Shown: positions 37,077 through 45,556, counted from the first letter of the stretch. The stretch: DNA of 58,384 bases from an uncultured Mollicutes bacterium (GCA_900539595.1 UQCQ01000011.1:1-58384), one strand, 5' to 3'. A program made the numbers and translations. The notes: generated from the letters alone by a model not told the origin.

Positions 37077-38231
37077 TTAGTCTTTATAGTCGACCCATTC
37101 GCCCTTCTTGGACGATTCGATCGCCTTATGGATGAAGCGAACTCCATCGAGGCCATTCTCGGCTTTTTGGAAATCGAGGTCGGCTTCCGTTAGCTCTTCT
37201 CCGTTTTCTTTCTTTAAAATCGCCGAGATGACGTTTTTATAGATGTTGGCAAAGGCAATCGTAAGACCTTCGGGATGGCCCACGGGGATGCGGGAATATT
37301 TGCTGGCTTCGTATTTAGCAAGGTACCCTGCACCGCGGGCGAAGAGTTGGGGGGCTTGGCCTTTGGGGGTATATTGCAAGTAGTCGGGGTGTTCTTGATC
37401 CCATTCGAGGGAACCGCGTTCACCGAAGACGCGGAAGCGGAGTCCGTTGAGGTGGGAACAGGCCACTTGCGAGCACCATAAGGCCGCTTTGAAGCCTGAT
37501 TCATATTCCAAAATCATGTTGGCGTTCATGTCTAGGGCCATGCCATAGCTATCCGTCGTGCACACGAGTTTGGTGATCTCTTCTCCGGTCAGGTAATGGA
37601 CCATGTTTTCGGCATGGGTTCCGATATCCCCGATGCAATTGGAGATGCCCGAATATTTGGGGTCGCTTCTCCAAACGGAGAGAGAGGTCTGCTTTTGGTT
37701 ATTGGGATCAAGGGAATCAATCAGCCAATCCTGAGCATATTCCACGTTGACGGAGACGATTTTGCCAATTTCGCCTTTGCGAATCATCTCGCGGGCGATT
37801 TTCACCATCGTATAGCCCGTATAGGTATAGGTGATGGCAAAGATCAGATTTCTTTCTTTGGCAAGCTTCACCAGTTCTTCCGCTTGCTCGATTTCAAAGC
37901 AAAGCGGCTTCTCGCAGACGACGTTAATGTTGTGGAGCAAGAATTCCTTGGCGATTTCATAATGAAGGAAATTCGGGGTGCAGATGGAAACCCAATCGAT
38001 GCCGTCCTCCCTTTCCGATTCCTTCTTCGCCATTTCCTTATAGTCTTTATATCTTCTAGAAGGATCGACGTTATAGGCATCCGCGCATTCTTCCGCGAGT
38101 TTGGGGTCGATGGAAAAAGCGCCGGCAACCAAGGTAGCCCTGGTATCGAAGTTGATGGCTTTGCGGTGAACTTCGCCGATGAAGGCCTTGAGGTCGCCGC
38201 CCACCATGCCATAGGTCAGTCTTTTTTTCAT
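37077..38231 (-). CDS. Gfo/Idh/MocA-family oxidoreductase
   Basis: 384 residues. N-terminal Rossmann domain binding NAD(P) (YGMVGGDLKAFIG, a slightly unusual glycine pattern), the conserved EKPL motif in VVCEKPLCFE, and the C-terminal sheet domain with SDPKYSG...CIGDIGTHAENMVHYLTG carrying the D-x-x-x-H catalytic pair. It probably oxidises or reduces a sugar or cyclitol. Coupled with the TIM-barrel isomerase gene 12 bp upstream, it suggests a side pathway for a modified sugar rather than xylose itself. AAGGAAG precedes the ATG. Confidence 0.88.
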   Translation of the reverse strand: MKKRLTYGMVGGDLKAFIGEVHRKAINFDTRATLVAGAFSIDPKLAEECADAYNVDPSRRYKDYKEMAKKESEREDGIDWVSICTPNFLHYEIAKEFLLHNINVVCEKPLCFEIEQAEELVKLAKERNLIFAITYTYTGYTMVKIAREMIRKGEIGKIVSVNVEYAQDWLIDSLDPNNQKQTSLSVWRSDPKYSGISNCIGDIGTHAENMVHYLTGEEITKLVCTTDSYGMALDMNANMILEYESGFKAALWCSQVACSHLNGLRFRVFGERGSLEWDQEHPDYLQYTPKGQAPQLFARGAGYLAKYEASKYSRIPVGHPEGLTIAFANIYKNVISAILKKENGEELTEADLDFQKAENGLDGVRFIHKAIESSKKGEWVDYKD

Positions 38232-38243
38232 GGGGCTTCTTCC

Positions 38244-39239
38244 TTATTTATTGGCGATCGCGTCGTCGAATTTGACGTCGCTTGGTTCGAAATCAACTTT
38301 GCGGACAAAGGCGCAGGCCTCGGTTCCGCCACTGATGCGTTCCATTCCGGAATCTTCCCATTCGACGGCGAGGGCGCAATGATTGTCATAGGCATTCAAG
38401 ACACGGATGATTTCTTCAAAATTGACTTGGCCGTGTCCAAGGGAACGGAAATTCCAGCCACGTTTTATGCTGCCAAAATCAATGTGGGAACCAAGCAACC
38501 CAGTCCTTCCATTAAGGGTGACGGCTGCGTCTTTCATATGGACGTTATAGATCCTGTCGATGAAATCTTCGAGGAAGATATGGGGGGTAACGCCTTGCCA
38601 AAGCAAGTGAGAGGGGTCGAAGTTGAGACCGAATTCTGGGCGATCGGCGAAGACTTCTAGCAAACGCTTCGTCGAATAGTAGTCGAAGGCGATTTCACCG
38701 GGGTGAACTTCAAGGGCAAAGCGGATGCCGTTTTCTTTGAAGACATCAAGAATCGGGAGCCAAAGCCGACGGACTTCTTGGAATCCTTCTTCTACCATTT
38801 CTTCTGTAGTCTGAGGGAAGGAATAGAGATATCTCCAAATGGGAGAACCTGTAAAGCCAGAGATGGTTTGCACGCCAAGCTTTTTGGCAACAACCGCGGC
38901 TTTCTTCATGGATTCGATGGCCCAAGCGCGGATTTCTTCGGGCTTATTGGCCAAACGGGCCGGGGCGAAATTGTTGAGACGAGGGTCGGGGAGATCCGCG
39001 ACGCATTGCCCAATGATATGGGTGGCAAGGGCGCTTAAGACCAAGCCATTTTTCTTTAAGGTCTCTTTGATCCAAGCGATGTACGAATCATCTTCGTAGG
39101 CGCGATCCAAATCAAATGCATTCCCCCAGGTGGCTAATTCAAGGCCGTCATAGCCCATTTTCTTAGCCGTAGCGCAGAGGGTTTCGAAGTCGAGGTCGGA
39201 CCATTGGCAGGTAACCAGGGTCACAAGTCTTTTTCCCAT
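38244..39239 (-). CDS. Sugar phosphate isomerase/epimerase-like TIM-barrel protein
   Basis: 331 residues of the xylose-isomerase-like TIM-barrel superfamily (AP endonuclease 2 fold). Candidate metal ligands are the Glu and His in ALEVHPGE, the Asp and His in NFDPSHL, the His in YNVHMKD and the Glu in LAVEWEDSG. Members paired with Gfo/Idh/MocA oxidoreductases act on keto-sugars or inosose; the exact substrate cannot be read from sequence. It follows the LacI regulator by 18 bp in the same transcript; AAAGGAG precedes the ATG. Confidence 0.85.
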   Translation of the reverse strand: MGKRLVTLVTCQWSDLDFETLCATAKKMGYDGLELATWGNAFDLDRAYEDDSYIAWIKETLKKNGLVLSALATHIIGQCVADLPDPRLNNFAPARLANKPEEIRAWAIESMKKAAVVAKKLGVQTISGFTGSPIWRYLYSFPQTTEEMVEEGFQEVRRLWLPILDVFKENGIRFALEVHPGEIAFDYYSTKRLLEVFADRPEFGLNFDPSHLLWQGVTPHIFLEDFIDRIYNVHMKDAAVTLNGRTGLLGSHIDFGSIKRGWNFRSLGHGQVNFEEIIRVLNAYDNHCALAVEWEDSGMERISGGTEACAFVRKVDFEPSDVKFDDAIANK

Positions 39240-39257
39240 AAAATCAATCTCCTTTCT

Positions 39258-40268
39258 TTAATCAATGAATTTATGTGGAATGATGGATTCCTTCAAAACG
39301 ATGGAGTTATCCATGACTTTCTTGTCCTGCACTTTCTTTTTCCGGATCAAGAAGTCATAAAGGACTTCCATCGCTTTAATGCCTTGGGTATAGGGGTGCT
39401 GGGTAATCGTGGCTAAAACTAAACCCGATTGGAGTCCCTCACTGATGGCTTCGTTTTGGTCCACCGTGATGGCACGGATTTGATTCTTATGTTCTTTTAA
39501 CACTTCCAGACCTCCGACGATACCAGCGCCTAGGAAGACGATTAAATCCATTTCAGGATGTTCGGCGATCATGTCGCTTACGACATTTTTGGAGATTTCC
39601 TCGCTATCAAAGTTTTCTTTCACGTCCACGATTTTGATGTTGTCGTGGATAATTTCCTTTAATCCTTTGAAGCGTTCAATTTGACCGGTGTGTTGTTTGG
39701 ACCCAATGACCACGCCAAGATTGCATCCCGACTCGCGGACGAGATTAATGAAATTGGCGATTAAGCGTCCGGAATTAAGATAATCTGAACCGACGTGGCA
39801 TATTTTTTGAACGGGGGTATCGACCGAAACCGTCACGACGGGGATATGGAAAGAATTGATCTTTTCCACCACTTCTTCGTCGTTTAAGGAGGAAACAACT
39901 AATGCATCCAGTTCGGTACCATCAAATTCGCTTAAAGCTTGTAGAATGGACTCTTTGTTAAAAAGATCCGCCCTTTTTACGATGACTTTCAAACCGGAAT
40001 TCCGATATTTATCCGCGCCATTAACGATGCCATCGGCCACTAAATTGAAGAAAGGGTTATTCTCGCTTCCAAGGACGACACCGATCGTTAATTTCTTGTT
40101 GGACAAAGAGAGACTGCGCCCAATTTCGTTGGGCTTGAAATTGGTTTCTTCAATCACCTTTAAAATACGCTCTCTCACTTCTTTGGAGACTTTTCCACGA
40201 CCGTTAATCACGCGATCGACGGTTCCTCTAGAGGTATTTGCCAGGTTTGCAATTTCTTTGATAGTCAT
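39258..40268 (-). CDS. LacI-family transcriptional regulator
   Basis: 336 residues. N-terminal helix-turn-helix and hinge (TIKEIANLANTSRGTVDRVINGRGKVS) and a periplasmic-binding-like ligand domain from about 60 (KLTIGVVLGSENNPFFNLVADG). It is the first gene of a unit with the isomerase and oxidoreductase and perhaps the xylose transporter. Its promoter is flanked by two similar palindromes (40284-40297 and 40340-40353), pointing to autoregulation. The ATG has no clear Shine-Dalgarno. Confidence 0.92.
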   Translation of the reverse strand: MTIKEIANLANTSRGTVDRVINGRGKVSKEVRERILKVIEETNFKPNEIGRSLSLSNKKLTIGVVLGSENNPFFNLVADGIVNGADKYRNSGLKVIVKRADLFNKESILQALSEFDGTELDALVVSSLNDEEVVEKINSFHIPVVTVSVDTPVQKICHVGSDYLNSGRLIANFINLVRESGCNLGVVIGSKQHTGQIERFKGLKEIIHDNIKIVDVKENFDSEEISKNVVSDMIAEHPEMDLIVFLGAGIVGGLEVLKEHKNQIRAITVDQNEAISEGLQSGLVLATITQHPYTQGIKAMEVLYDFLIRKKKVQDKKVMDNSIVLKESIIPHKFID

Positions 40269-40283
40269 AAAACTATTGTTCTA

Positions 40284-40297
40284 TGTGCTCGGCCACA
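40284..40297. promoter_or_regulatory. Operator 2 of the LacI-family regulator
   Basis: TGTGCTCGGCCACA, an imperfect palindrome with the same TGTGC-N-CG...CAC pattern as the upstream site, placed over the predicted transcription start. Centre-to-centre distance to the other site is 56 bp. Confidence 0.55.
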
Positions 40298-40302
40298 CCC
40301 AT

Positions 40303-40331
40303 ATAGTAAAGACAAAAAAACATGGTGTCAA
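40303..40331 (-). promoter_or_regulatory. Promoter of the lacI-isomerase-oxidoreductase unit
   Basis: Perfect TTGACA (40331-40326), a 17-bp spacer and TACTAT (40308-40303). Start of transcription is expected near 40296, about 28 bp before the regulator ATG. Confidence 0.8.
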
Positions 40332-40339
40332 TATTATTT

Positions 40340-40353
40340 TGTGCACGTGCACT
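40340..40353. promoter_or_regulatory. Operator 1 of the LacI-family regulator
   Basis: TGTGCACGTGCACT contains a perfect 12-bp palindrome (40341-40352) centred on CG, as LacI-family operators are. It lies just upstream of the -35 box. Confidence 0.65.
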
Positions 40354-40418
40354 CTTTACCGAAATGCCGAGTGAATCCTTTTTGTCAGTTTCATAACCCA
40401 AGGTTTGCTTTTTCATAA

Positions 40419-40451
40419 GAAAAACCCGGGACGGAAAGAACCGTTCCCGGG
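40419..40451 (-). terminator. Terminator of the 45421-40480 ABC transporter operon
   Basis: CCCGGGACGG (40425-40434) pairs with CCGTTCCCGGG (40441-40451) apart from one bulge, with a 6-nt loop; on the minus strand TTTTTC follows. It lies 29 bp after the ATPase stop. Confidence 0.85.
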
Positions 40452-40479
40452 CCGAAAGGAGAAAAGAAAATGGGTTAAA

Positions 40480-42090
40480 TTAATGAATTTCGAGGGTTCC
40501 TAGGCAAAGGAGTTGCTGGGTGGAACGATCGAAGAGCATGATGTGGCGTCCGCGGAATCCGATTTTGACTTCCGTGTTGATGGGATAGTCGACCGCGCCG
40601 AATTCGTCGCCGGTTAGCAAATAATTTCCCACTTCCAAGCGAATAGTGGTTTCCTTGCCAGTAGGCATGGCGCTATAGACCTTGGCATTCAAATCGCCCT
40701 CTTCGTTGATGGTGATGTATTGGCTTCTTACGCCCAGGACAAAATCATCGGGGGTGATTGTAGGATTATCCGGTGCATCCAAGTTCGGTGTGACAAGCGG
40801 AATCTTGTAGGGGAAGGGTCCGTCTTTGTTGGCTTTATCCAACGTGATGGGACGTTGATTCTTAGCAAGGATATCTCGCTTCTTCTCCAAATCAAATTCG
40901 GGATCGTCCGGAGTGAAAATCGCTTTCTTGCCATCGAAGACATCGAAGACGAATTGTCCTTTTTCGTTGCGCTTTCCCTTGGCTTCGATCAGGTTGACAG
41001 CCGGGGTTCCGATAAAGTCGGCGACAAAAAGGTTAGCCGGGCGATGATAGATTTCTAGCGGAGGTTGATATTGCTGCAAGACCCCATTATGGATTAAGCA
41101 AATCCGCGTCGCTAAAGTCATGGCCTCCAATTGGTCATGGGTAACGTAAACGAAGGTCGCTCCCGTTTCCATGTGAAGACGTTTTAATTCGGAACGCATC
41201 TCCAAGCGGAGTTTCGCGTCCAAATTGGACAAAGGTTCATCCATGAATAGGACTTTGGGTCCCGGGGCAAGGGTTCTTGCAATGGCGACACGTTGTTGCT
41301 GACCGCCACTAAGCTCAGCAGGATAACGGTCCATAAACGGCCCAATCTTCAAGGTTCTTGCCGAGGCGCGGAGCTTCAAATCGATTTCTTCTGGAGACAA
41401 ACGACGCACCGCTTTTTTGGGTTCGCCCGTCTTGTCTAGAATCCGGAATTTTTCATCGAGATGAATACCTTTGGCCTCGTATTTAGCCTGAATAGTCTGC
41501 ATCTCCGCTTCAATTTTCGTCTTTTCCGCTTCGACCAAAGCCGCATCCACGCCTTTTTCCACAAGTTTATAGGCGCGTTTTGCCGTGGGATAGGAAACTT
41601 CAAAGTAATCCGTAATCTTCAAAATCGCTGAATCCGCTTTGATTTTGCCATCCTTATCCGCGGCGTCTTTGGCTAATGCCAGGACCTTTTCAGGCTTGGC
41701 AAGCAAACGAAGATAGTCACGGTCGGCAACCAATTTCCAATCGAAGACTTCCATTTCTTCTTTGACGTTCTTTAACCCAAAGACGATATTTTGATAAACC
41801 GTCATATTGGGCCAAAGGGCATAATTTTGGAAAAGGAAGCCAACGTGGCGCTTTGAAGGCGAGACGTTAATTCCCGCTTCGCTATCGAAGACGACTTGGT
41901 CGCCGATGGTAATGCGTCCCGAAGTCGGGGTTTCTAGACCCGCGATCATACGAAGCGTCGTGGTTTTGCCGCAGCCAGATGGGCCAAGCAAGGTGATGAA
42001 GCCATTGTCGGGGATTTCGAGGTTCAAATCATCGACCCCGTAGAATTGGCCCCATTTTTTATTGATGTGTTCTAAGACGATCTTAGGCAT
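40480..42090 (-). CDS. MalK-like ABC ATPase with about 120-residue insertion in the helical subdomain
   Basis: 536 residues against about 370 for MalK-type ATPases. Walker A GPSGCGKTT (36-44), Q-loop Gln88, signature LSGGQ (260-264), Walker B VLFMDEP (280-286) and His318 are intact, followed by a TOBE-type C-terminal part. The Q-loop-to-signature distance is 172 residues where MalK has about 53: a charged, largely helical insert occupies about 111-229. The family-typical sequence SPEEIDLKLRASARTL...RYPAELSGGQ resumes right after it, so the insert is clean. The ATG at 42090 is preceded by GGAGGAAAG and overlaps the permease stop by 8 bp. Confidence 0.9.
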   Translation of the reverse strand: MPKIVLEHINKKWGQFYGVDDLNLEIPDNGFITLLGPSGCGKTTTLRMIAGLETPTSGRITIGDQVVFDSEAGINVSPSKRHVGFLFQNYALWPNMTVYQNIVFGLKNVKEEMEVFDWKLVADRDYLRLLAKPEKVLALAKDAADKDGKIKADSAILKITDYFEVSYPTAKRAYKLVEKGVDAALVEAEKTKIEAEMQTIQAKYEAKGIHLDEKFRILDKTGEPKKAVRRLSPEEIDLKLRASARTLKIGPFMDRYPAELSGGQQQRVAIARTLAPGPKVLFMDEPLSNLDAKLRLEMRSELKRLHMETGATFVYVTHDQLEAMTLATRICLIHNGVLQQYQPPLEIYHRPANLFVADFIGTPAVNLIEAKGKRNEKGQFVFDVFDGKKAIFTPDDPEFDLEKKRDILAKNQRPITLDKANKDGPFPYKIPLVTPNLDAPDNPTITPDDFVLGVRSQYITINEEGDLNAKVYSAMPTGKETTIRLEVGNYLLTGDEFGAVDYPINTEVKIGFRGRHIMLFDRSTQQLLCLGTLEIH

Positions 42091-43939
42091 TTTTCTTTCC
42101 TCCTCCGATGCCGGAATCAATGGAGGCACCGGTTAATAAGTTGACGAGTAAGTTAGCGACCAAAACGAAGATGATGATGAGCAAGTTGACCGCGCTGGAG
42201 AAGGCGGTAAGGCCCATTTCATCGAAATAGGAGAGCGACGTCGTGGCCATCTGGTCATTATTGGACACGAGGAACATAAAGAGGTTCAGTTCGCGCATCC
42301 CAGTAATAAAGGGAAGCAAGAAACCCGAAATAATCGCGGATTTTTGAATGGGGATGACAATGCGGGTCATGCGCTTCCACCAAGGGGCGCCTTGGATGAC
42401 AGCGGCTTCTTCGATTTCCGGAGAAAGCTGCATCATCGCGGACAAGGAACTCCTAGAGGCAAACGGGATGTATTTGATGGATCCGCAAAGAATCATCAAG
42501 AACATCGTTCCAGCAAATCCGGCAATGCCCATTTGAAGTCCGAAGGCGTGGAAGGCAGCGGAGAAAGCAAGGGCAGGGATGAGGTAGGGCAAGAAAGAGA
42601 TGCCGTTGACATAGCCTGCGAATTTGCTTCTGCGCTTTTTGGAAACGGCATAACCAACAAGGAATCCCACCGTTCCTGCGACCAAACAGCAAACCAAAGC
42701 GACAATCGCCTGATTTCGGAAGGCCGTCCAAATCGTTTTGTTGTACAGAACCCCGTATTGGCCATACATCCCCGCTTCTGCATTTTCGTGGTAGACCCAC
42801 CACTTCGTCGTGAAGGAGGAATAGTCCCCAGGATTCGTAAGGAAGGTTTCAAGACCAAAGGAAATAATCGGAAGGATGGAGGTTAGGGCCGTAGCAAGGA
42901 TCAGCAAGACGGCGAACACCCATTTCACCACGGGATTCAAGCGGATTTTCGTCGCCTGGGCGGATTTACCCGAGACGGTGATAAATTGCTTTCTCGAATG
43001 GAGGGAGAGTTGGTTCACAATCAAGATCAAGAAGCCGATGATGAGCATCATAATACCGATGATGGCGGCAAAGCCTTCGCCGGTGATGGCTTTTAAATCG
43101 ACGTATGAGGTTGCGAGAACGCGGAAGCTTTTCCCACCGACATAGTGCGCGACAGGGTAAGAGCCAACGGCGCTAGAGAAGACCAACAAAATGGTGCTTA
43201 AAATCGCTGGAACAATCATCGGAATCGTAATGCGGAAGACGATTTTCCAACGAGGGGTATTCAAAATCGTGGCCGCTTCTTCTAACGAGGCATCCATGTT
43301 TTTGAAGATGCCACCGATGAGAATGTAAGCAAATGCGGCATAGTGCATTCCCAAAACCATGGCGCATGGGAAGACACCCTGGCACCACCACTTGGGGAAA
43401 TGGATCCCGGTGAAATAAGCGATGAATCCGTCCGCTCCGCCGGTAACGGAAGCCGACCAGAAAAGGTTTTTCCAAACAAGAGCCAACGTCCATTGCGGCA
43501 TGATGTAGGGGAAAATAAAGACGGTCGAAATCCATTTCTTGCAGGGGAGATTCGTGCGCGTGACTAAAAAAGCGGCGAATCCACCGAAAATGAGGGCAAA
43601 TAAGCAACTAAGTGAAGCCAAAGCAATAGAATTGCCTAGCGGTACCCAGAGGTAATTTTTCCCGTAATCGCCCGTTAATAAGTTCGCCCAGTTGGAAACC
43701 GAAAGTCCTTTCGTGTTGTAACCGGTGGCGAGAGCAAAGTTATATTCTTTGCCTGGGTGAACCGTTAACGAATTTTGGATGATCGACCAAAGAGGATAAA
43801 GAACAAAAAAGGAAAGCAAAACCGCCAAAATCAACAATACAAGGTTCTCCGGTCGGCTGATCCAGGAACCGATTTTGGACAGAATGATTTCGAACTTCCC
43901 CCGTTGTTTGACGGAGGAGGGTGTAGCTTCTGTTTTCAT
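42083..43939 (-). CDS. Fused double-permease ABC transporter protein
   Basis: 618 residues with about 12 membrane segments and two EAA loops, one in each half (LEEAATILNTPRWKIVFRI and IEEAAVIQGAPWWKRMTRI). This head-to-tail fusion is known in the iron(III)/thiamine/polyamine-type permeases. The single protein makes the whole channel and pairs with the inserted MalK-like ATPase. AGGAG precedes the start seven bases away. The substrate is not evident. Confidence 0.92.
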   Translation of the reverse strand: MKTEATPSSVKQRGKFEIILSKIGSWISRPENLVLLILAVLLSFFVLYPLWSIIQNSLTVHPGKEYNFALATGYNTKGLSVSNWANLLTGDYGKNYLWVPLGNSIALASLSCLFALIFGGFAAFLVTRTNLPCKKWISTVFIFPYIMPQWTLALVWKNLFWSASVTGGADGFIAYFTGIHFPKWWCQGVFPCAMVLGMHYAAFAYILIGGIFKNMDASLEEAATILNTPRWKIVFRITIPMIVPAILSTILLVFSSAVGSYPVAHYVGGKSFRVLATSYVDLKAITGEGFAAIIGIMMLIIGFLILIVNQLSLHSRKQFITVSGKSAQATKIRLNPVVKWVFAVLLILATALTSILPIISFGLETFLTNPGDYSSFTTKWWVYHENAEAGMYGQYGVLYNKTIWTAFRNQAIVALVCCLVAGTVGFLVGYAVSKKRRSKFAGYVNGISFLPYLIPALAFSAAFHAFGLQMGIAGFAGTMFLMILCGSIKYIPFASRSSLSAMMQLSPEIEEAAVIQGAPWWKRMTRIVIPIQKSAIISGFLLPFITGMRELNLFMFLVSNNDQMATTSLSYFDEMGLTAFSSAVNLLIIIFVLVANLLVNLLTGASIDSGIGGGKKNA

Positions 43940-43961
43940 AAGATGCTCCTAAGCAAGGGAA

Positions 43962-43988
43962 GAAGGCCGCAGAGATTCCGCGGCCTTC
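43962..43988 (-). promoter_or_regulatory. Intra-operon hairpin after the binding-protein gene
   Basis: GAAGGCCGC (43962-43970) and GCGGCCTTC (43980-43988) form a perfect 9-bp stem with a 9-nt loop, 23 bp after the binding-protein stop and without a T run. As at 35816-35848, it probably sets relative expression of binding protein and permease. Confidence 0.6.
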
Positions 43989-44011
43989 AAAACTTTATGG
44001 GGGAAGGTTGA

Positions 44012-45421
44012 TTAGGCCTTGAGGTTATCAAGCCAGGTGCCGACGGTGATATCCATCTTGGCACAATAGGCACCATCTTCGATGACCATGTTGCCTTTGC
44101 CGTCGCCGGTTCCGGTCCACCAAGAATAGCCTTTGTCGTTCAAAGCCGGGAAGACCGTCTCTTTGGTGGCGTCTTTGGTGAAGGCGTAGACTCCCTTCTC
44201 GTCTTTTTCGGTGGCAAGGGTGCCCTTTCCATCCGCGGAGTGGTCTTGGTTGACGCCCGCTTTGTTGTTGGAGCAATATCCGCCGATATCTCTGCCCCAA
44301 GCGGCGAAGCCATCATAGGTGCAGGTCATGAAGTGGATGAAGGCACAGCTAGACCAGGGAAGCGGAGAGGTCTTCAAGACTTGGAGATAATGCTTATACA
44401 TGTATCCGCCGATGCCTTTATAGCCATCTTGATAAGCGGCAATGGTAATGTTCTTCTTGGACGTTTCATCCGTTTCACTGATGGAACGAAGTTTGGAATA
44501 AACAAGCAATCCGCTTTGTCCTGCTGCCGACTTCTTGACAAGGCTTGCGCAAATCGGGCCATCATCGGGCTGCTCATTGTATTGCTCGATGAAGAGTTTG
44601 ATATAGGCGAGGCCGTACTTGGCCGAAGGATGGGTGAGCTTCATGCGTTTTGCTTCTTGTTCTAGTCCATCAGCGACCGTCTTAATGCGGCTCTTTTCCG
44701 TGGCATCGCCAATCGCCTCTGCAGCGGATTGGAGAATGTCCGAATATTTTTGGTTGGTGAGCATGATCAAGAAGTTACGACCAACCGGTTCAGAGGCCGG
44801 AGCCATGAACATCGGAGCTTCGTCTTTGCGGACGAAATCCCAGCAGTTCTTGAAGGTCTTGGTCTTATCAAGGTTATTGAATTCAAAGACTTTGTTTAAG
44901 GATTGGAGAGCAAACGGCTGTTTGTTATCAGCATCGCCTTCCCATTCCTTCGGGACATAGTTCAAGAGATTACCCGTTTGAACTTCTTTGGCATCGATTT
45001 GGTTGGCATCTTGGATTAGGGTCATCGAGAGCTGATGATTGCTGCCTGCGACATCCGCGTCGATTTGAGCGAAGATACCATTGGATTTCGGCTGGGTCCA
45101 GTCAACGGCTCCCTTGAAATCTTCTTTATAACCAGGGAACTCTTTACGGATTTTTTCCGAAACCTTTCCTTCAGCGTCTAAGCCTTTCAAATAATTGATG
45201 AAATAGGCTTGGGCGGTTTTGCCACGGCTCGAGTTGCCAACGCCAACAAGGGTCTTGCCATCGAGTTCTTCAATGGCTTTGGCATAGAGTTCATTGGCTG
45301 ACATTTTTTGAGCCTGTTCAATGACTCCTTCGACGTAAGAGGTTTCATGGCCGCCGCAACCGGTGAGGGTCGCGCCAATAAGCGCGGCAGAAACGACAAG
45401 AAGCGATAAATTTTTCTTCAT
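44012..45421 (-). CDS. ABC transporter substrate-binding lipoprotein of unknown specificity
   Basis: 469 residues with lipobox LTGC (Cys22). The mature part looks like a type II binding protein (LVGVGNSSRGKTAQAYFINYL, NGIFAQIDADVAGSNHQLSM, PMFMAPASEPVGRNFLIML) with a Trp/Gly-rich C-terminus. It does not match a family I can name. First gene of a three-gene transporter operon; the promoter carries two cre-like sites, which favours a carbohydrate or other carbon-source substrate despite the iron/polyamine-like permease. Confidence 0.8.
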   Translation of the reverse strand: MKKNLSLLVVSAALIGATLTGCGGHETSYVEGVIEQAQKMSANELYAKAIEELDGKTLVGVGNSSRGKTAQAYFINYLKGLDAEGKVSEKIRKEFPGYKEDFKGAVDWTQPKSNGIFAQIDADVAGSNHQLSMTLIQDANQIDAKEVQTGNLLNYVPKEWEGDADNKQPFALQSLNKVFEFNNLDKTKTFKNCWDFVRKDEAPMFMAPASEPVGRNFLIMLTNQKYSDILQSAAEAIGDATEKSRIKTVADGLEQEAKRMKLTHPSAKYGLAYIKLFIEQYNEQPDDGPICASLVKKSAAGQSGLLVYSKLRSISETDETSKKNITIAAYQDGYKGIGGYMYKHYLQVLKTSPLPWSSCAFIHFMTCTYDGFAAWGRDIGGYCSNNKAGVNQDHSADGKGTLATEKDEKGVYAFTKDATKETVFPALNDKGYSWWTGTGDGKGNMVIEDGAYCAKMDITVGTWLDNLKA

Positions 45422-45512
45422 ATTTGCCTTTCTGCGGAGATCTTAGGTCTTCCGCTTTTGCTGAAAAGAAGGCTTGGGTCGCTTACCCCAAAGTTCTTTT
45501 TTGCATGCCAAT

Positions 45513-45541
45513 AATATAGTTTGGAAGCGGTTTCATTTCAA
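45513..45541 (-). promoter_or_regulatory. Promoter of the 45421-40480 transporter operon
   Basis: TTGAAA (45541-45536), a 17-bp spacer and TATATT (45518-45513). The whole spacer except three bases is occupied by a cre-like operator. The leader to the first ATG is about 85 nt. Confidence 0.75.
45522..45535. promoter_or_regulatory. cre-type operator in the promoter spacer
   Basis: TGGAAGCGGTTTCA matches the cre consensus at every defined position and lies between the -35 and -10 boxes. Confidence 0.75.
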
Positions 45542-45542
45542 T

Positions 45543-45556
45543 GGTAAGCGGTTTCT
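45543..45556. promoter_or_regulatory. Second cre-like operator upstream of the -35 box
   Basis: GGTAAGCGGTTTCT shares 11 of 14 bases with the site at 45522-45535. The centres are 21 bp apart, two helical turns, so two repressor dimers could bind on one face. Confidence 0.6.

Noticed and set aside
37596..38660. Long plus-strand frame of 354 codons opposite the oxidoreductase and isomerase genes
   Set aside because: It is antisense to two well-supported enzymes and has no family-like sequence; it is a codon-bias shadow.
37077..39239. C-glycoside deglycosidase pathway
   Set aside because: The oxidoreductase and TIM-barrel types would fit, but the small beta subunit gene expected for that system is absent.
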